From NCBI RefSeq assembly GCF_014648915.1, contig NZ_BMSA01000007.1, forward strand, positions 186,001 to 250,000: a stretch of DNA of 64,000 nucleotides, given 5' to 3'. Below, piece after piece: positions 34,627-45,678 of this stretch. The translations under genes were made by a program, and so were the position numbers. The notes beneath the pieces were generated by a model that ran no database searches, was not told the DNA's origin, and worked only from the letters and a program-made list of their open reading frames with translations. The stretch comes from Streptomyces phaeofaciens. Its GTDB lineage: Bacteria; Actinomycetota; Actinomycetes; Streptomycetales; Streptomycetaceae. The first letter of the stretch is position 1, and every line of letters starts with the position of its first letter.

Positions 34627-35196
34627 TCAGAGGGTCCGGGCGAGCACCCGGGCGTTGCGGCGCGGGTCCAGGGAAGCCGTCCAGGCGGCCGGTGCCGTGC
34701 CGGAGGACGCGGGCCCGAAGCCGTACCGCAGGAAGAGTCCGCCGCCGCCGACGGTGGCCGTGAACAGGGTGCCCACCGACCGGGCGCGGGCCCGGGCCAT
34801 GACGGCGCGCAGCAGCCCGCTGCCGACGCCGTGTCCCTGCCGGTGGGGCGCGACGCAGAAGTTGTACAGCACGCCCGACGGCGCGGGTCCGGCCACAGGT
34901 CCGGCCTCGTGGACGCGCAGGGCGAGACATCCGTCGAGGGTTCCGTCGGGGGCCTGGACGACGACGAAGTCCGCCGCCCGGGCGGCGTAGAGCGCGACGG
35001 GGCGCTCGCGCAGGGCTCCGGTACGGACGAACGGCCGGGAGAGGGCGGCGAGCGCCTCGGCGTCGTCCGGGTGCGCGGGCCGTACGGCCGCCGGGACCCG
35101 GAGCGGGGCCGGGTGCGGGGCCGGGAGCAGGGCAGCCGGGAGCGGGGCCCGGAGCAGGGCCGGGGGCGGGGCGGGGGGCGGCGTCGCGGTGGTCAA
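34627..35196 (-). CDS. GNAT acetyltransferase, N-acetylglutamate-synthase-like
   Basis: The 189-residue protein is a GNAT enzyme: VRPAHPDDAEALAALSRPFV, DGCLALRVHEAG, VLYNFCVAPHRQGHGVGSGL (acetyl-CoA pyrophosphate loop QGHGVGSG) and LFLRYGFGPA. The segment FVRTGALRERPVALYAARAADFVV resembles the K(I)L..R....L...I..F(W/V)V stretch of actinobacterial N-acetylglutamate synthase (short ArgA). With acetylglutamate kinase beside it, an acetylglutamate-forming role is plausible. The N-terminus is Ala/Pro-rich and repetitive. TTG at 35196 follows GGAAGGA. The assignment beyond GNAT is an inference. Confidence 0.75.
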   Translation of the reverse strand: MTTATPPPAPPPALLRAPLPAALLPAPHPAPLRVPAAVRPAHPDDAEALAALSRPFVRTGALRERPVALYAARAADFVVVQAPDGTLDGCLALRVHEAGPVAGPAPSGVLYNFCVAPHRQGHGVGSGLLRAVMARARARSVGTLFTATVGGGGLFLRYGFGPASSGTAPAAWTASLDPRRNARVLARTL

Positions 35197-35268
35197 GGTG
35201 TTCCTTCCGTGCCCCGTGCGCGACCGTGCGCGGGGTGGCCCAGGCGGGCGGGGGGTCCGCCGGAGCGG

Positions 35269-35376
35269 CGAGGGGCTCTGCCGGAGCGGGCGAGGCGCTC
35301 CACCGCAGCGGCGAGGCACTCCGCCCGAGCAGGCGAGGCACTCCACCGGAACGGCGAGCGACTCCGCCCGAGCGGG
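35269..35376. repeat. Five imperfect 21/22-bp tandem repeats
   Basis: Units begin at 35269, 35291, 35312, 35334 and 35355 and alternate 22-21-22-21-22 bases. Each starts CGAG and contains a CTC(C/T)xCCG core. They fill much of the ~350-base gap between the GNAT start and the monooxygenase stop; no gene is seen in the gap. Confidence 0.75.
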
Positions 35377-35546
35377 CCGTCGGCGGGACGATCGGCGGGT
35401 CCGGGTGCGCCGGGGTGGCGCATCGCCACGCCTGACCGGGACGTGCCCGCCCGCCCGGTCGGCCGCGTACCGCCCGGCACGTCGTCCCGGGCGGTACGCA
35501 ACGCGGCGCGGAACGGGGGACCTTCGGTGCCCCCGCTCGTGGCGGG

Positions 35547-36887
35547 CTAGCGGGCGGTGCCGATGCCGTCCGTGAGGGGCTCGGCGGGGTTCAGGCCGCG
35601 GGCCAGGATCGAGTCCAGGATCTCGCCCACCCGGATCGCCGTGTTGGACAGCAGGGACGAGGTGATGCCGTGGGTGTGTTCGGTGCCGCCCTGGAGATAG
35701 ACGCCGCAGCGCAGTTCGGGGCCGGCCGCCACCCGGTAGTCGCGTTCGACCCGGACCCGGCCCTCCTCGTCACGGTGGCAGAGACCGGCGACGTCACCCA
35801 GCAGCGCCAGCCCGTCGGCGGGCCGGTACCCCGTGCCGAAGACGACGACATCGGCGTCGAGCACGGTCTCCTCGCCGGTGACCAGCGAGCGGATCGTGGC
35901 GTGGACCCGGTCCGGGGTCTCGGCGACACCGGTGAGCCGGGACACGTTGTGGAAGCGGAGCCGCTCGGTGCCCATGACCTTCTCCTGGTACACCCGGCGG
36001 TACAGGTCCTCGATGAGGTCGATGTCCACCACGGAGTAGTTCGTGTTCCCGTGATAGTCCATCAGCTTCCGCTTGACGTCCTCCGGTGCGGAGTAGTACT
36101 CGTCCACCGCCTCGGGGTCGAAGATGCGGTTGGCGAAGTTGCTGTCGTCCGCGGGGCTGTAGCCGTAGCGGGAGAAGACGCCGTGGACCTCGGCGCCGGG
36201 GAAGCGGCGGTGCAGGTAGGCGACGTTCTCCGCGGCGCTCTGGCCGGCGCCGACCACGATGAACCGGGAGGGGCCGGTGCCCTCCAGGGCGTCGACCTTG
36301 GCCAGCAGGTCGGAGTTGTGCCAGATGCGCTCGGTGCGTTCGACACCGTCCGGCATCCGCGGCCGCAGCCCGGTGCCGATGACGAGGTTGCGGGCGCGGT
36401 GCACCACGAGGCCCTCACCGGCCCGGACGGTCACGTCCAGGTACTCGATGCCCCCGTCCCGCACGACGGGTTCGACGCCGAGGACCTCATGGCCGTAGGA
36501 GACCATGTCGTCGACCTTGGCCGCGGCCCACTCGAAGTAGTCGTGGAACTCCATCCGCAGCGGGAAGAAGTTCTTGTGGTTGACGAAGTCGATCAGCCGC
36601 CCCTTGCCCTGGAGATAGCTCAGGAAGCTGAACTCGCTGGTCGGGTTGCGCAGGGTCACCAGGTCCTTGAGGAAGGACACCTGCATCGTCGCGTCGTCGA
36701 TCAGCATGCCCCGGTGCCAGCCGAAGCGCGGCTGCTGCTCGAAGAACTGGGCGGTGACGGCCTCCTGCCTGCCGACGCGTGCATTGTGCTCGGTGAGAGC
36801 GATCGCCATGGCCACATTGGACGGGCCGAAGCCGATGCCAATGAGGTCGTGTACCAGAGGTGCGTCGCCAGGAAGAACCTGAGACAT
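35547..36887 (-). CDS. L-ornithine N5-monooxygenase (SidA/CchB family)
   Basis: This FAD/NADPH enzyme hydroxylates the side-chain amine of ornithine (or lysine) for hydroxamate siderophores. The 446 residues include the FAD-binding LIGIGFGPSNVAMAIAL, FGWHRGMLIDDATMQVSFLK, the NADPH-binding VVGAGQSAAENVAYLH, GYSPADDSNFANRIFD, and the substrate loop YHGNTNYSVVD, plus VFGTGYRP. ATG at 36887 has GGGAG just upstream. An iron box lies about 80 bases before it. Divergently placed formyltransferase mirrors the cchB/cchA pair of the coelichelin cluster. Ornithine is preferred over lysine because of that pairing. Confidence 0.93.
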   Translation of the reverse strand: MSQVLPGDAPLVHDLIGIGFGPSNVAMAIALTEHNARVGRQEAVTAQFFEQQPRFGWHRGMLIDDATMQVSFLKDLVTLRNPTSEFSFLSYLQGKGRLIDFVNHKNFFPLRMEFHDYFEWAAAKVDDMVSYGHEVLGVEPVVRDGGIEYLDVTVRAGEGLVVHRARNLVIGTGLRPRMPDGVERTERIWHNSDLLAKVDALEGTGPSRFIVVGAGQSAAENVAYLHRRFPGAEVHGVFSRYGYSPADDSNFANRIFDPEAVDEYYSAPEDVKRKLMDYHGNTNYSVVDIDLIEDLYRRVYQEKVMGTERLRFHNVSRLTGVAETPDRVHATIRSLVTGEETVLDADVVVFGTGYRPADGLALLGDVAGLCHRDEEGRVRVERDYRVAAGPELRCGVYLQGGTEHTHGITSSLLSNTAIRVGEILDSILARGLNPAEPLTDGIGTAR

Positions 36888-36968
36888 GTCACTCCCATCG
36901 TGCGGGGCGGCCGCGATCGGGCGCTGGAAGTACGGGAGAAGGGCACGCCGACGCGAACCCGCCAAACT

Positions 36969-37102
36969 TAGGGAAGCCTAAGCTTATCTTGTGAAAGTGT
37001 CGACGGGACGAACCGGACACTCTGCGACGACCGACACGCATGACCCTCCGTCAAATGACCACCGGGCGCGCGGCATTGCCACGTTAGGTAAGCCTTGCTT
37101 TA
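36969..37102. promoter_or_regulatory. Two iron boxes in the divergent hydroxylase/formyltransferase promoter
   Basis: TTAGGGAAGCCTAAGCTTA (36969-36987) lies on the hydroxylase side and TTAGGTAAGCCTTGCTTTA (37084-37102) on the formyltransferase side. Each matches the 19-bp IdeR/DmdR consensus at about 14-15 positions. Each gene therefore has its own iron-responsive site. Confidence 0.78.
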
Positions 37103-37140
37103 CTTGCACCGTCCCATTTCTGCCCAGAGGAGGATCCCCC

Positions 37141-38088
37141 ATGCGGGTCGTCATGTTCGGTTATCAGACCTGGGGCCACCGCACCCTCCAGGCCCTGCTG
37201 GAATCCGAGCACGACGTGGTGATGGTCGTGACGCACCCCAGGAGCGAACACGTCTACGAGCGGATCTGGAGCGACTCGGTCGCCGACCTGGCCGAGGAGC
37301 ACGGCATCCCGGTCCTCCTGCGCAACCGACCCGACGACGAGGAGCTGTTCGAGCGCCTCAAGGACGCCGACCCGGACATCATCGTCGCCAACAACTGGCG
37401 GACCTGGATCCCCCCGCGCATCTTCGGCCTCCCCCGCCACGGCACGCTCAACGTCCACGACTCCCTGCTGCCGAAATACGCCGGCTTCTCCCCCCTGATC
37501 TGGGCCCTCGTCAACGGCGAACCCGAAGTCGGCGTCACCGCGCACCTGATGGACGAGGAGCTCGACGCCGGCGACATCGTCCTCCAGCGGGCCGTACCGG
37601 TCGGGCCGACGGACACGGCGACCGACCTGTTCCACAGGACCGTCGACCTGATCGCCCCGGTGACCACGGGCGCCCTCGGCCTCATCGCCGCCGGGCGGAC
37701 CGAGTTCACCCGGCAGGACCGCTCGCAGGCCAGCTTCTTCCACAAGCGGTCCCTGGAGGACAGCCGGATCGACTGGAACTGGCCCGCCGAGGATCTGGAA
37801 CGCCTGGTCCGCGCCCAGTCCGCCCCCTACCCGAGCGCCTTCACCTTCCACCGGGGCAAGCGCCTCGACATCCTCTCCGCCGTGGTCTCCGAGGCCCGCT
37901 ACGGCGGGACGCCCGGCCGTATCTTCTACCGCGAGGGCGACGGTGTGGTGATCGTCGCCGGAGCCGACGCCCGCACCGGCCGCAACCACGGCCTGGCGGT
38001 CACGCGGGTACGGACCGAGGACGGCCGGGAGTTGGGCGCGAGCGAGTACTTCACCACCATGGGCGGCTACCTCACCGCCCGCCCCTGA
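37141..38088 (+). CDS. N5-hydroxyornithine formyltransferase (CchA-like)
   Basis: Members of the methionyl-tRNA formyltransferase fold transfer formyl from N10-formyl-tetrahydrofolate. This 315-residue protein has the catalytic Asn-His-Asp set in LNVHDSLLPKYAGFSP and MDEELDAGDI, and starts with MRVVMFGYQTWGHRTL, unlike true Fmt, which sits next to def. The C-terminal domain (SRIDWNWPAEDLERLVRAQ, YPSAFTFHRGKRLDI) is retained. With the divergent ornithine hydroxylase it should make N5-formyl-N5-hydroxyornithine, a siderophore building block. AGGAGG precedes ATG 37141; an iron box lies 38 bases upstream. Confidence 0.9.
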   Translation: MRVVMFGYQTWGHRTLQALLESEHDVVMVVTHPRSEHVYERIWSDSVADLAEEHGIPVLLRNRPDDEELFERLKDADPDIIVANNWRTWIPPRIFGLPRHGTLNVHDSLLPKYAGFSPLIWALVNGEPEVGVTAHLMDEELDAGDIVLQRAVPVGPTDTATDLFHRTVDLIAPVTTGALGLIAAGRTEFTRQDRSQASFFHKRSLEDSRIDWNWPAEDLERLVRAQSAPYPSAFTFHRGKRLDILSAVVSEARYGGTPGRIFYREGDGVVIVAGADARTGRNHGLAVTRVRTEDGRELGASEYFTTMGGYLTARP

Positions 38089-38352
38089 CCGGCCCTCGCC
38101 ACCCCCCGTACGCACGCCCACGCGCCGGTCCCGTCACGGTCACGGGACCGGCCGACGGCGGTCCCCGGCAGGGCGCCGTGACTCACACGCGGGATGCCCC
38201 CTCCGATGCCCGACGACGCGCCCGAAGACCCCCCGAACGGGCTGCCGAAAGGGCTCCCGGAACAGCGAGAGGGCAAGGTCACAGCCACGAAGAGGGAAAG
38301 GTCACACGGCACCCACTGCTGCTCCTTTGCGTCTCTGTCCTAGCATCCGAGC

Positions 38353-40160
38353 ATGACGGTCCTGCCTGACGACGGGCTCGAGCTGGCCGGCGAGTTCCCT
38401 GACACCACCCACGAGCAGTGGCAGCGCCTTGTAGCGGGCGTACTACGCAAGTCGGGCAAGGACGTCGAGGGCGCCGAAGCCGAGGAAGCCCTGTCCACCA
38501 CCCTCGAGGACGGGTTGCGCACCCGCCCTCTGTACACGCGGCGCGACACCGCGCCCGAGCCCGGCTTCCCGGGGTTCGCGCCCTTCGTGCGCGGCAGCCG
38601 CCCCGAGGGCAACACCACGGGCGGCTGGGACGTGCGCCAGCGGCACACCACGGCGGACGGCGAGGCGGTCCTCGCCGATCTGGAGAACGGCGCCACCTCG
38701 CTGTGGCTGACCGTCGGCGAGGCGGGCATCCCCGTGTCCTCGCTCGCCGGGGTGCTCGACGGTGTCTACCTCGACCTGGCCGCCGTGGTCCTCGACGCGG
38801 GAAGCGCCACCGGGCCCGCCGCGCGCGAACTGCTGCGGCTGTACGAGGAGCGGGGCGTGGCCAAGGAGGCGGCGCGCGGCAACCTCGGCGCCGACCCCCT
38901 CGCCCAGGAGGCCCGCACCGGGCAGGTGAGCGACCTGGCGCCGGCCGTCGCGCTCGCCCGGCTGTGCGCCGAGGAGTACCCGGGGCTGCGGGCGCTGAGC
39001 GTGGACGCGCTGCCGTACCACGAGGCCGGCGGCTCCGCCGCGCAGGAGCTGGGCGCCTCGCTCGCGACCGGTGTGGCGTATCTGCGGGCGCTGACCGAGG
39101 CCGGTCTGAGCGTCGAACAGGCCTGCGCGCAGCTGGAGTTCCGGTACGCGGCGACCGCCGACCAGTTCCTGACCATCGCCAAGCTGCGGGCGGCCCGCCG
39201 GCTGTGGGCGCGGGTCGCGGAGGTCTGCGGGGCCCCGGGCGCCGGTGCCCAGCTCCAGCACGTCGTGACCTCGCCGGTGATGATGACCCGCCGTGACCCG
39301 TGGGTGAACATGCTGCGCGCCACGGTCGCCACGCTCGCGGCCGGGGTCGGCGGCGCCGACGCCGTGACCGTGCTCCCCTTCGACCACGACCTGGGCCTGC
39401 CCGACGCCTTCGCGCGCCGGATCGCCCGCAACACCTCGACGATCCTGGTCGAGGAGTCCCATCTGGCCCGGGTGATCGACCCGGCCGGCGGCTCCTGGTA
39501 CGTGGAGCGGCTGACGGACGAACTCGCCCACGCGGGCTGGGAGTTCTTCCAGCGGATCGAGGGCCTCGGCGGCCAGGCGGCCGCGTTGCGCTCCGGTGAC
39601 CTCGGCCGCGACCTGGCCGGCACCTGGGCGGTGCGCGCCGCACGGCTCGCGAAGCGGCGCGAACCCGTCACCGGGGTCAGCGAGTTCCCGTTCCTCGGGG
39701 AGCGGCCCGTCGAGCGCGCCCCCGCGCCCGAGCGGCCCTCCGGCGGTCTGCCGCGCGTACGGCGCGACGAGGCCTACGAGGTCCTGCGCGCCCGTTCCGA
39801 CGCCCACCTCGCCGCCACCGGCGCCCGGCCGCGGATCTACCTGGCCTCGCTCGGCCCGGCCGCCGCGCACACCGCGCGGACCACGTTCGCCGCCAACCTC
39901 TTCCAGGCGGGCGGTATCGAGCCCGTCGCCGAGGGCACCTTCGAGGAGAGCGGCGCCACCGAGGCCGTGCTGTGCTCCAGCGACGCGGTGTACGAGGAGC
40001 AGGCGGCCGCCGTCGCCGGGCGGCTGAAGGCCGCCGGTGCCACGCAGGTGTTCCTCGCCGGCCGTCCCGGGACGTACGCCGACGTCGACGCCCATGTCTT
40101 CGCGGGCTGTGACGCCGTCGCCGTCCTGACCGCCACCCTCGACCGCATGGGAGTGTCCTG

Positions 40161-40161
<1 letters not shown>
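38353..40161 (+). CDS. mutA: Methylmalonyl-CoA mutase small (beta) subunit
   Basis: The 602-residue subunit partners the catalytic chain of B12-dependent methylmalonyl-CoA mutase, linking propionyl units to succinyl-CoA and polyketide precursors. It has the TIM-barrel part (GWDVRQRHTT, SVDALPYHEAGGSAAQELGA, RIARNTSTILVEESHLARVI, DPAGGSWYVE) and a degenerate C-terminal B12-like domain (RIYLASLGPAAAHTARTTFA) in which the cobalt-ligating DxHxxG is absent, as expected for this subunit. Its stop overlaps the large-subunit start (TGATG). Confidence 0.95.
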
Positions 40162-42331
<2,170 letters not shown>

Positions 42332-42335
<4 letters not shown>

Positions 42336-43318
42336 TCGATGTCGACGCCTATGCGAAGGGTGTTCTCGACGGCAAGCGGGCCGTGATCGCGCGCGCGATC
42401 ACGCTCGTCGAGTCCACCCGGCCCCAGCACCGGGTGCTGGCCCAGCGGTTGCTGACCGAGCTGCTCCCGCACAGCGGGCGGGCGCGGCGGATCGGCGTCA
42501 GCGGGGTACCGGGCGTGGGCAAGTCGACGTTCATCGACGCGTTCGGCACCCTGCTGACCTCGCGGGGGCACCGGGTGGCGGTGCTCGCCGTCGATCCGTC
42601 GTCCAGTCGTACGGGCGGGTCGATCCTGGGCGACAAGACCCGGATGGAGCGGCTGGCCGTCGATCCGGCGGCGTTCGTCCGCCCCTCCCCCACCGCGGGC
42701 ACGCTCGGCGGAGTCGCCAAGGCGACCCGGGAGTCGATCGTGGTGATGGAGGCGGCCGGCTACGACGTGATCCTGGTGGAGACGGTCGGCGTCGGCCAGT
42801 CCGAGACCGCGGTCGCGAACATGGTCGACTCCTTCCTCCTGCTCACCCTGGCCCGCACCGGCGACCAGCTCCAGGGCATCAAGAAGGGGGTCCTGGAACT
42901 GGCCGACGTGATCGCCGTCAACAAGGCGGACGGCCCGCACGAGCGCGACGCCCGCGCGGCGGCGCGGGAACTGGCGGGCGCGCTGCGGCTGATGCACGGC
43001 CAGGACGCGGTGTGGGCACCGCCCGTGCTGAGTTGCAGTGCCCGGGAGTCGGCCGGCCTGGACACCGTCTGGGAGCGCCTCGAACAGCACCGGACGCTGC
43101 TGGACTCGACCGGTCGGCTCACCGCCAAGCGGCGTGACCAGCAGGTCGACTGGACCTGGACGATGGTCCGCGACGAGCTGCTGGGCCGGCTGCACGCCGA
43201 CCCGGCCGTACGGGCCCTGGCGCCCGCGCTCGAACAGCAGGTCAGGGACGGCGACCTGACGGCCACGCTGGCCGCCGAACGCATCCTGGGCGCGCTCGGG
43301 AGCGCCGAGGCGTCCTGA
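42332..43318 (+). CDS. meaB: MeaB, methylmalonyl-CoA mutase chaperone GTPase
   Basis: MeaB is a G3E-family GTPase that gates cobalamin loading and protects the mutase. The 328 residues carry the P-loop GVSGVPGVGKSTFIDAFG, the switch region AVDPSSSRTGGSILGDKTRM, VETVGVGQSE and the base-recognition NKADGP. Its GTG overlaps the mutase stop (GTGA), so the three genes form one operon. Confidence 0.96.
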
Positions 43319-43336
43319 GGCGCCCGCACGGGCCCG

Positions 43337-43366
43337 CCGGCCGTGGCCCTCTCGGGCCACGGCCGG
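43337..43366. terminator. Bidirectional terminator between meaB and cbtA
   Basis: A perfect 13-base stem CCGGCCGTGGCCC/GGGCCACGGCCGG with a four-base loop lies between two convergent genes, ideal for terminating both transcripts. Confidence 0.8.
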
Positions 43367-43372
43367 CCACCG

Positions 43373-44131
43373 TCAGTTCGGGGCGGCGACCGCCGGGGCC
43401 GGGGCCGCCTTCGCGGGCTCGGGGCTCAGCAGCCGCTGGGCCAGCTCGCCGAAGACGAGCCCGAAGGCCCCCCACAGGGTGACCTGCATGGCCAGCGCGG
43501 AGAGCCGGAACCGCCACAGCACGGCGGCCGGGAAGTCCGCGGGCACCTCGTTGACGACGGGCAGGAACGCGTACGCCAGACCGGTCGCCAGGACGAAGGC
43601 GGCCACCGCGACGACGGTGGCGTACCAGGTGCCCAGCCGCGGGGCGAGTCGCTTGCCGAGGAGGGTGGCGGCTACCGCGAGGAGGACGCCGAGCACCATC
43701 ATCAGGAAGTACAGCGTGGTGCGTTTGCCGATGGTGTCACCGTCGCCGACGGCCGGCGGGTTGGCGGGGTACTTCAGGAACGGCACGACGTACACGGCGA
43801 TCAGCGCGCAGCCGGACAGCAGCAGCGCGGTGGCCCGCGGGGTGAAGCGGCCGACGCGGCCGAGCGCGAAGCAGTAGGCGAGTGCGGCGATGCCGCCGAA
43901 CGCGACCCCGTAGATCAGGACACCGGTGGCCAGGCCCGCGGTGGACTGAAGGCTGCGGGAGACGAGTTCGACCTCGTGCTCGTGCCCGGCGGCGTGCGAC
44001 TCCTCGAAGCCGATGGCGGTGTCGACGCTCGGCTCGCCGAGGAAGTAGGCGACGACCAGGGCGAGCACGCCGGCCGCGAGGCCGGCGAGCATGCCCCGTA
44101 CGAGCAGGTTTCTCACGATTGCGGAGTTCAT
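43373..44131 (-). CDS. cbtA: CbtA family cobalt transporter subunit
   Basis: The 252-residue protein has about six membrane segments, for example NLLVRGMLAGLAAGVLALVV at the N-terminus, and an early external loop with HAAGHEHEVELVSR that can bind metal. This matches CbtA, a predicted cobalt transporter subunit controlled by B12 riboswitches. It follows cbtB by 19 bases, sharing the riboswitch leader, and converges on the methylmalonyl-CoA mutase operon, a B12 consumer. Confidence 0.92.
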   Translation of the reverse strand: MNSAIVRNLLVRGMLAGLAAGVLALVVAYFLGEPSVDTAIGFEESHAAGHEHEVELVSRSLQSTAGLATGVLIYGVAFGGIAALAYCFALGRVGRFTPRATALLLSGCALIAVYVVPFLKYPANPPAVGDGDTIGKRTTLYFLMMVLGVLLAVAATLLGKRLAPRLGTWYATVVAVAAFVLATGLAYAFLPVVNEVPADFPAAVLWRFRLSALAMQVTLWGAFGLVFGELAQRLLSPEPAKAAPAPAVAAPN

Positions 44132-44150
44132 GGGTGCGCGGTGCCCCTCG

Positions 44151-44372
44151 TCAGTGGCAGGGGAAGCCGAGCAGGTGGCGGGCGTCGTGCACCCACTCGT
44201 GGACGTCCTCGCCGGAGACGACTGCGGTGGCGCCCTGTTCGGCGCCGACGAAGTACAGCAGGACCAGCATCAGGATGCCGAAGAAGACCGCCCACGGGGC
44301 GATCGCTCCGATCGGCAGCTTGGCGGGGAGAGCGGGAGTGTCGGCGGTCGGCTGCGCGACATGCTGCGCCAT
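44151..44372 (-). CDS. cbtB: CbtB family cobalt transporter subunit
   Basis: CbtB proteins are small one-helix partners of CbtA. This 73-residue protein has a single membrane segment (IAPWAVFFGILMLVLLYFVG) and the diagnostic C-terminal His-rich tail HEWVHDARHLLGFPCH. ATG 44372 follows AGGAGG at seven bases. A cobalamin riboswitch lies directly upstream, so expression falls when adenosylcobalamin is plentiful. Confidence 0.94.
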   Translation of the reverse strand: MAQHVAQPTADTPALPAKLPIGAIAPWAVFFGILMLVLLYFVGAEQGATAVVSGEDVHEWVHDARHLLGFPCH

Positions 44373-44414
44373 GAAAAGGCCTCCTCTGGGAGTTCGCGTC
44401 CCATCTCGGTGGTG

Positions 44415-44545
44415 CACGTGACGACGGCTACGGGTCTGACTCGCCGCCACCCCTTCGCGGGGTGGTGGCACACAGTGGCGCGACCGTGCCGGATTCCCAC
44501 CGGCTTCCGTCCTGCCGTCGATATCGGACCGACGGTACCGCGTGA
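44415..44545 (-). promoter_or_regulatory. Cobalamin riboswitch
   Basis: On the minus strand the conserved core reads GCCGGTGGGAATCCGGCACG (ending near 44504) followed by GCGCCACTGT, and then the B12 box with GAGTCAGACCCGTAGCC (about 44429-44445). A peripheral hairpin CCACCCCGCGAAGGGGTGG sits between. It ends about 45 bases before cbtB. The 5' limit is approximate. Confidence 0.92.
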
Positions 44546-44661
44546 CGCGGGCATGGCCAAGACCGCGCCATCTGGCGTGATCTGTCTCTCGGTGGGTCCG
44601 ACGGCTGCCGGACGGCGGTCGCGGTCCGCACACGTACCGCGCCCGGGTGACTACGAGGTGC

Positions 44662-45603
44662 TCACGAGGCGTCCGGTTCCGCCGGTTCGTGCTCGCCGCC
44701 TCGGCTCCGGACCGCCTCCGCGGCCCGCACCAGTTCGCCGAGGACGGTACGTACGGCGCGGCGCGCGGCGCGCTCGGGGCGGTGCAGCACGTCCACGTGT
44801 CGTCGGGCCCGGACGCCGTCGAGGGGTCGGAGGACGACGTCCGGGTGCCGGCGGGCCGTCCAGCGGGGCATCAGGGCGACTCCGCCGCCGGCGGCGACCA
44901 GTTCGGCGACCACGGAGATCTCGTTGACGCGATGCACGATGTCGAGGCGCCGGCCCGCGGCGGCGGACACGGCCTCGACGGTGGCCAGGAGCGGAAAGCC
45001 GTCATGGACGGTGATCCACGGCTGGTCGGCGACCTCGGCCGGGGTCAGCCGGGGCCGCGCGGCCAGGGGATGGCCGGCGGGCAGGGCGATGTCGAGGGGT
45101 TCGCGCAGCAGCGGGGTGACCGTCGCGGTCCGGGGCCACGCCGGCGCGTGGTCCAGCCGGTGGGCGAGGACGAGGTCGTAGTGGCGGGTCAGGGGCGGGA
45201 AGTCGTCCTGGGCGACGTCCTCGTCGTGGAGCGAGAGCCGGGGTGATCCCGGGGCGCTCAGGCCGCGCAGCAGCAGCGGGAAGAACGCCGCGGCGCCGCT
45301 GTGGAAGGCCGCCACCGACACCGTGCCGTCCGGCCGGTCCACGAACGCGTCGACGGCGTGCCGCGCCCGGGCCAGCGCCGTCTCCACGCCGATCGCGGCG
45401 TCGGCCAGGGCCTGCCCGGCGGCGGTGAGGACCAGCCGCCGTCCGTCGCGCTCGGTGAGCGGGACCGGGATCGCGCGCTGGAGCAGCCGGAGCTGCTGCG
45501 AGATCGCGGAGGGTGTCACCCGCATCGCCTCGGCGACCGCGGTGACGCTGCCCAGCTCGCCCAGCTCCCGCAGGACCCGCAGCTGCCTCTCGTCCACCGG
45601 CAC
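44662..45603 (-). CDS. LysR family transcriptional regulator
   Basis: The 313-residue protein has an N-terminal winged helix (LRVLRELGELGSVTAVAEAM, RVTPSAISQQLRLLQRA) and a periplasmic-binding-like effector domain. GTG at 45603 begins the conserved region. A dyad TGTAGC/GCTACA immediately upstream separates it from the divergent EamA transporter, which it probably regulates. The effector is unknown, perhaps the exported metabolite. Confidence 0.9.
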   Translation of the reverse strand: MPVDERQLRVLRELGELGSVTAVAEAMRVTPSAISQQLRLLQRAIPVPLTERDGRRLVLTAAGQALADAAIGVETALARARHAVDAFVDRPDGTVSVAAFHSGAAAFFPLLLRGLSAPGSPRLSLHDEDVAQDDFPPLTRHYDLVLAHRLDHAPAWPRTATVTPLLREPLDIALPAGHPLAARPRLTPAEVADQPWITVHDGFPLLATVEAVSAAAGRRLDIVHRVNEISVVAELVAAGGGVALMPRWTARRHPDVVLRPLDGVRARRHVDVLHRPERAARRAVRTVLGELVRAAEAVRSRGGEHEPAEPDAS

Positions 45604-45605
45604 AG

Positions 45606-45620
45606 TGTAGCTTCGCTACA
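45606..45620. promoter_or_regulatory. LysR-type dyad between regulator and transporter
   Basis: TGTAGCTTCGCTACA is a perfect six-base dyad around TTC, abutting the LysR start codon and about 60 bases before the transporter gene. Confidence 0.65.
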
Positions 45621-45678
45621 GGGTTGTTTGAGCAACTCGTCGTTTACTTCAAAGTGCTGGCCAGGAAGGGTGGTGGCC

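Noticed and set aside
32965..38088. Complete siderophore biosynthetic cluster
   Set aside because: No NRPS, NIS synthetase, MbtH protein or siderophore transporter is present; only precursor enzymes are seen.
37141..38088. Methionyl-tRNA formyltransferase (fmt)
   Set aside because: No def or 16S methyltransferase neighbour, an iron box in the promoter, and divergent pairing with an ornithine hydroxylase point to a siderophore enzyme.
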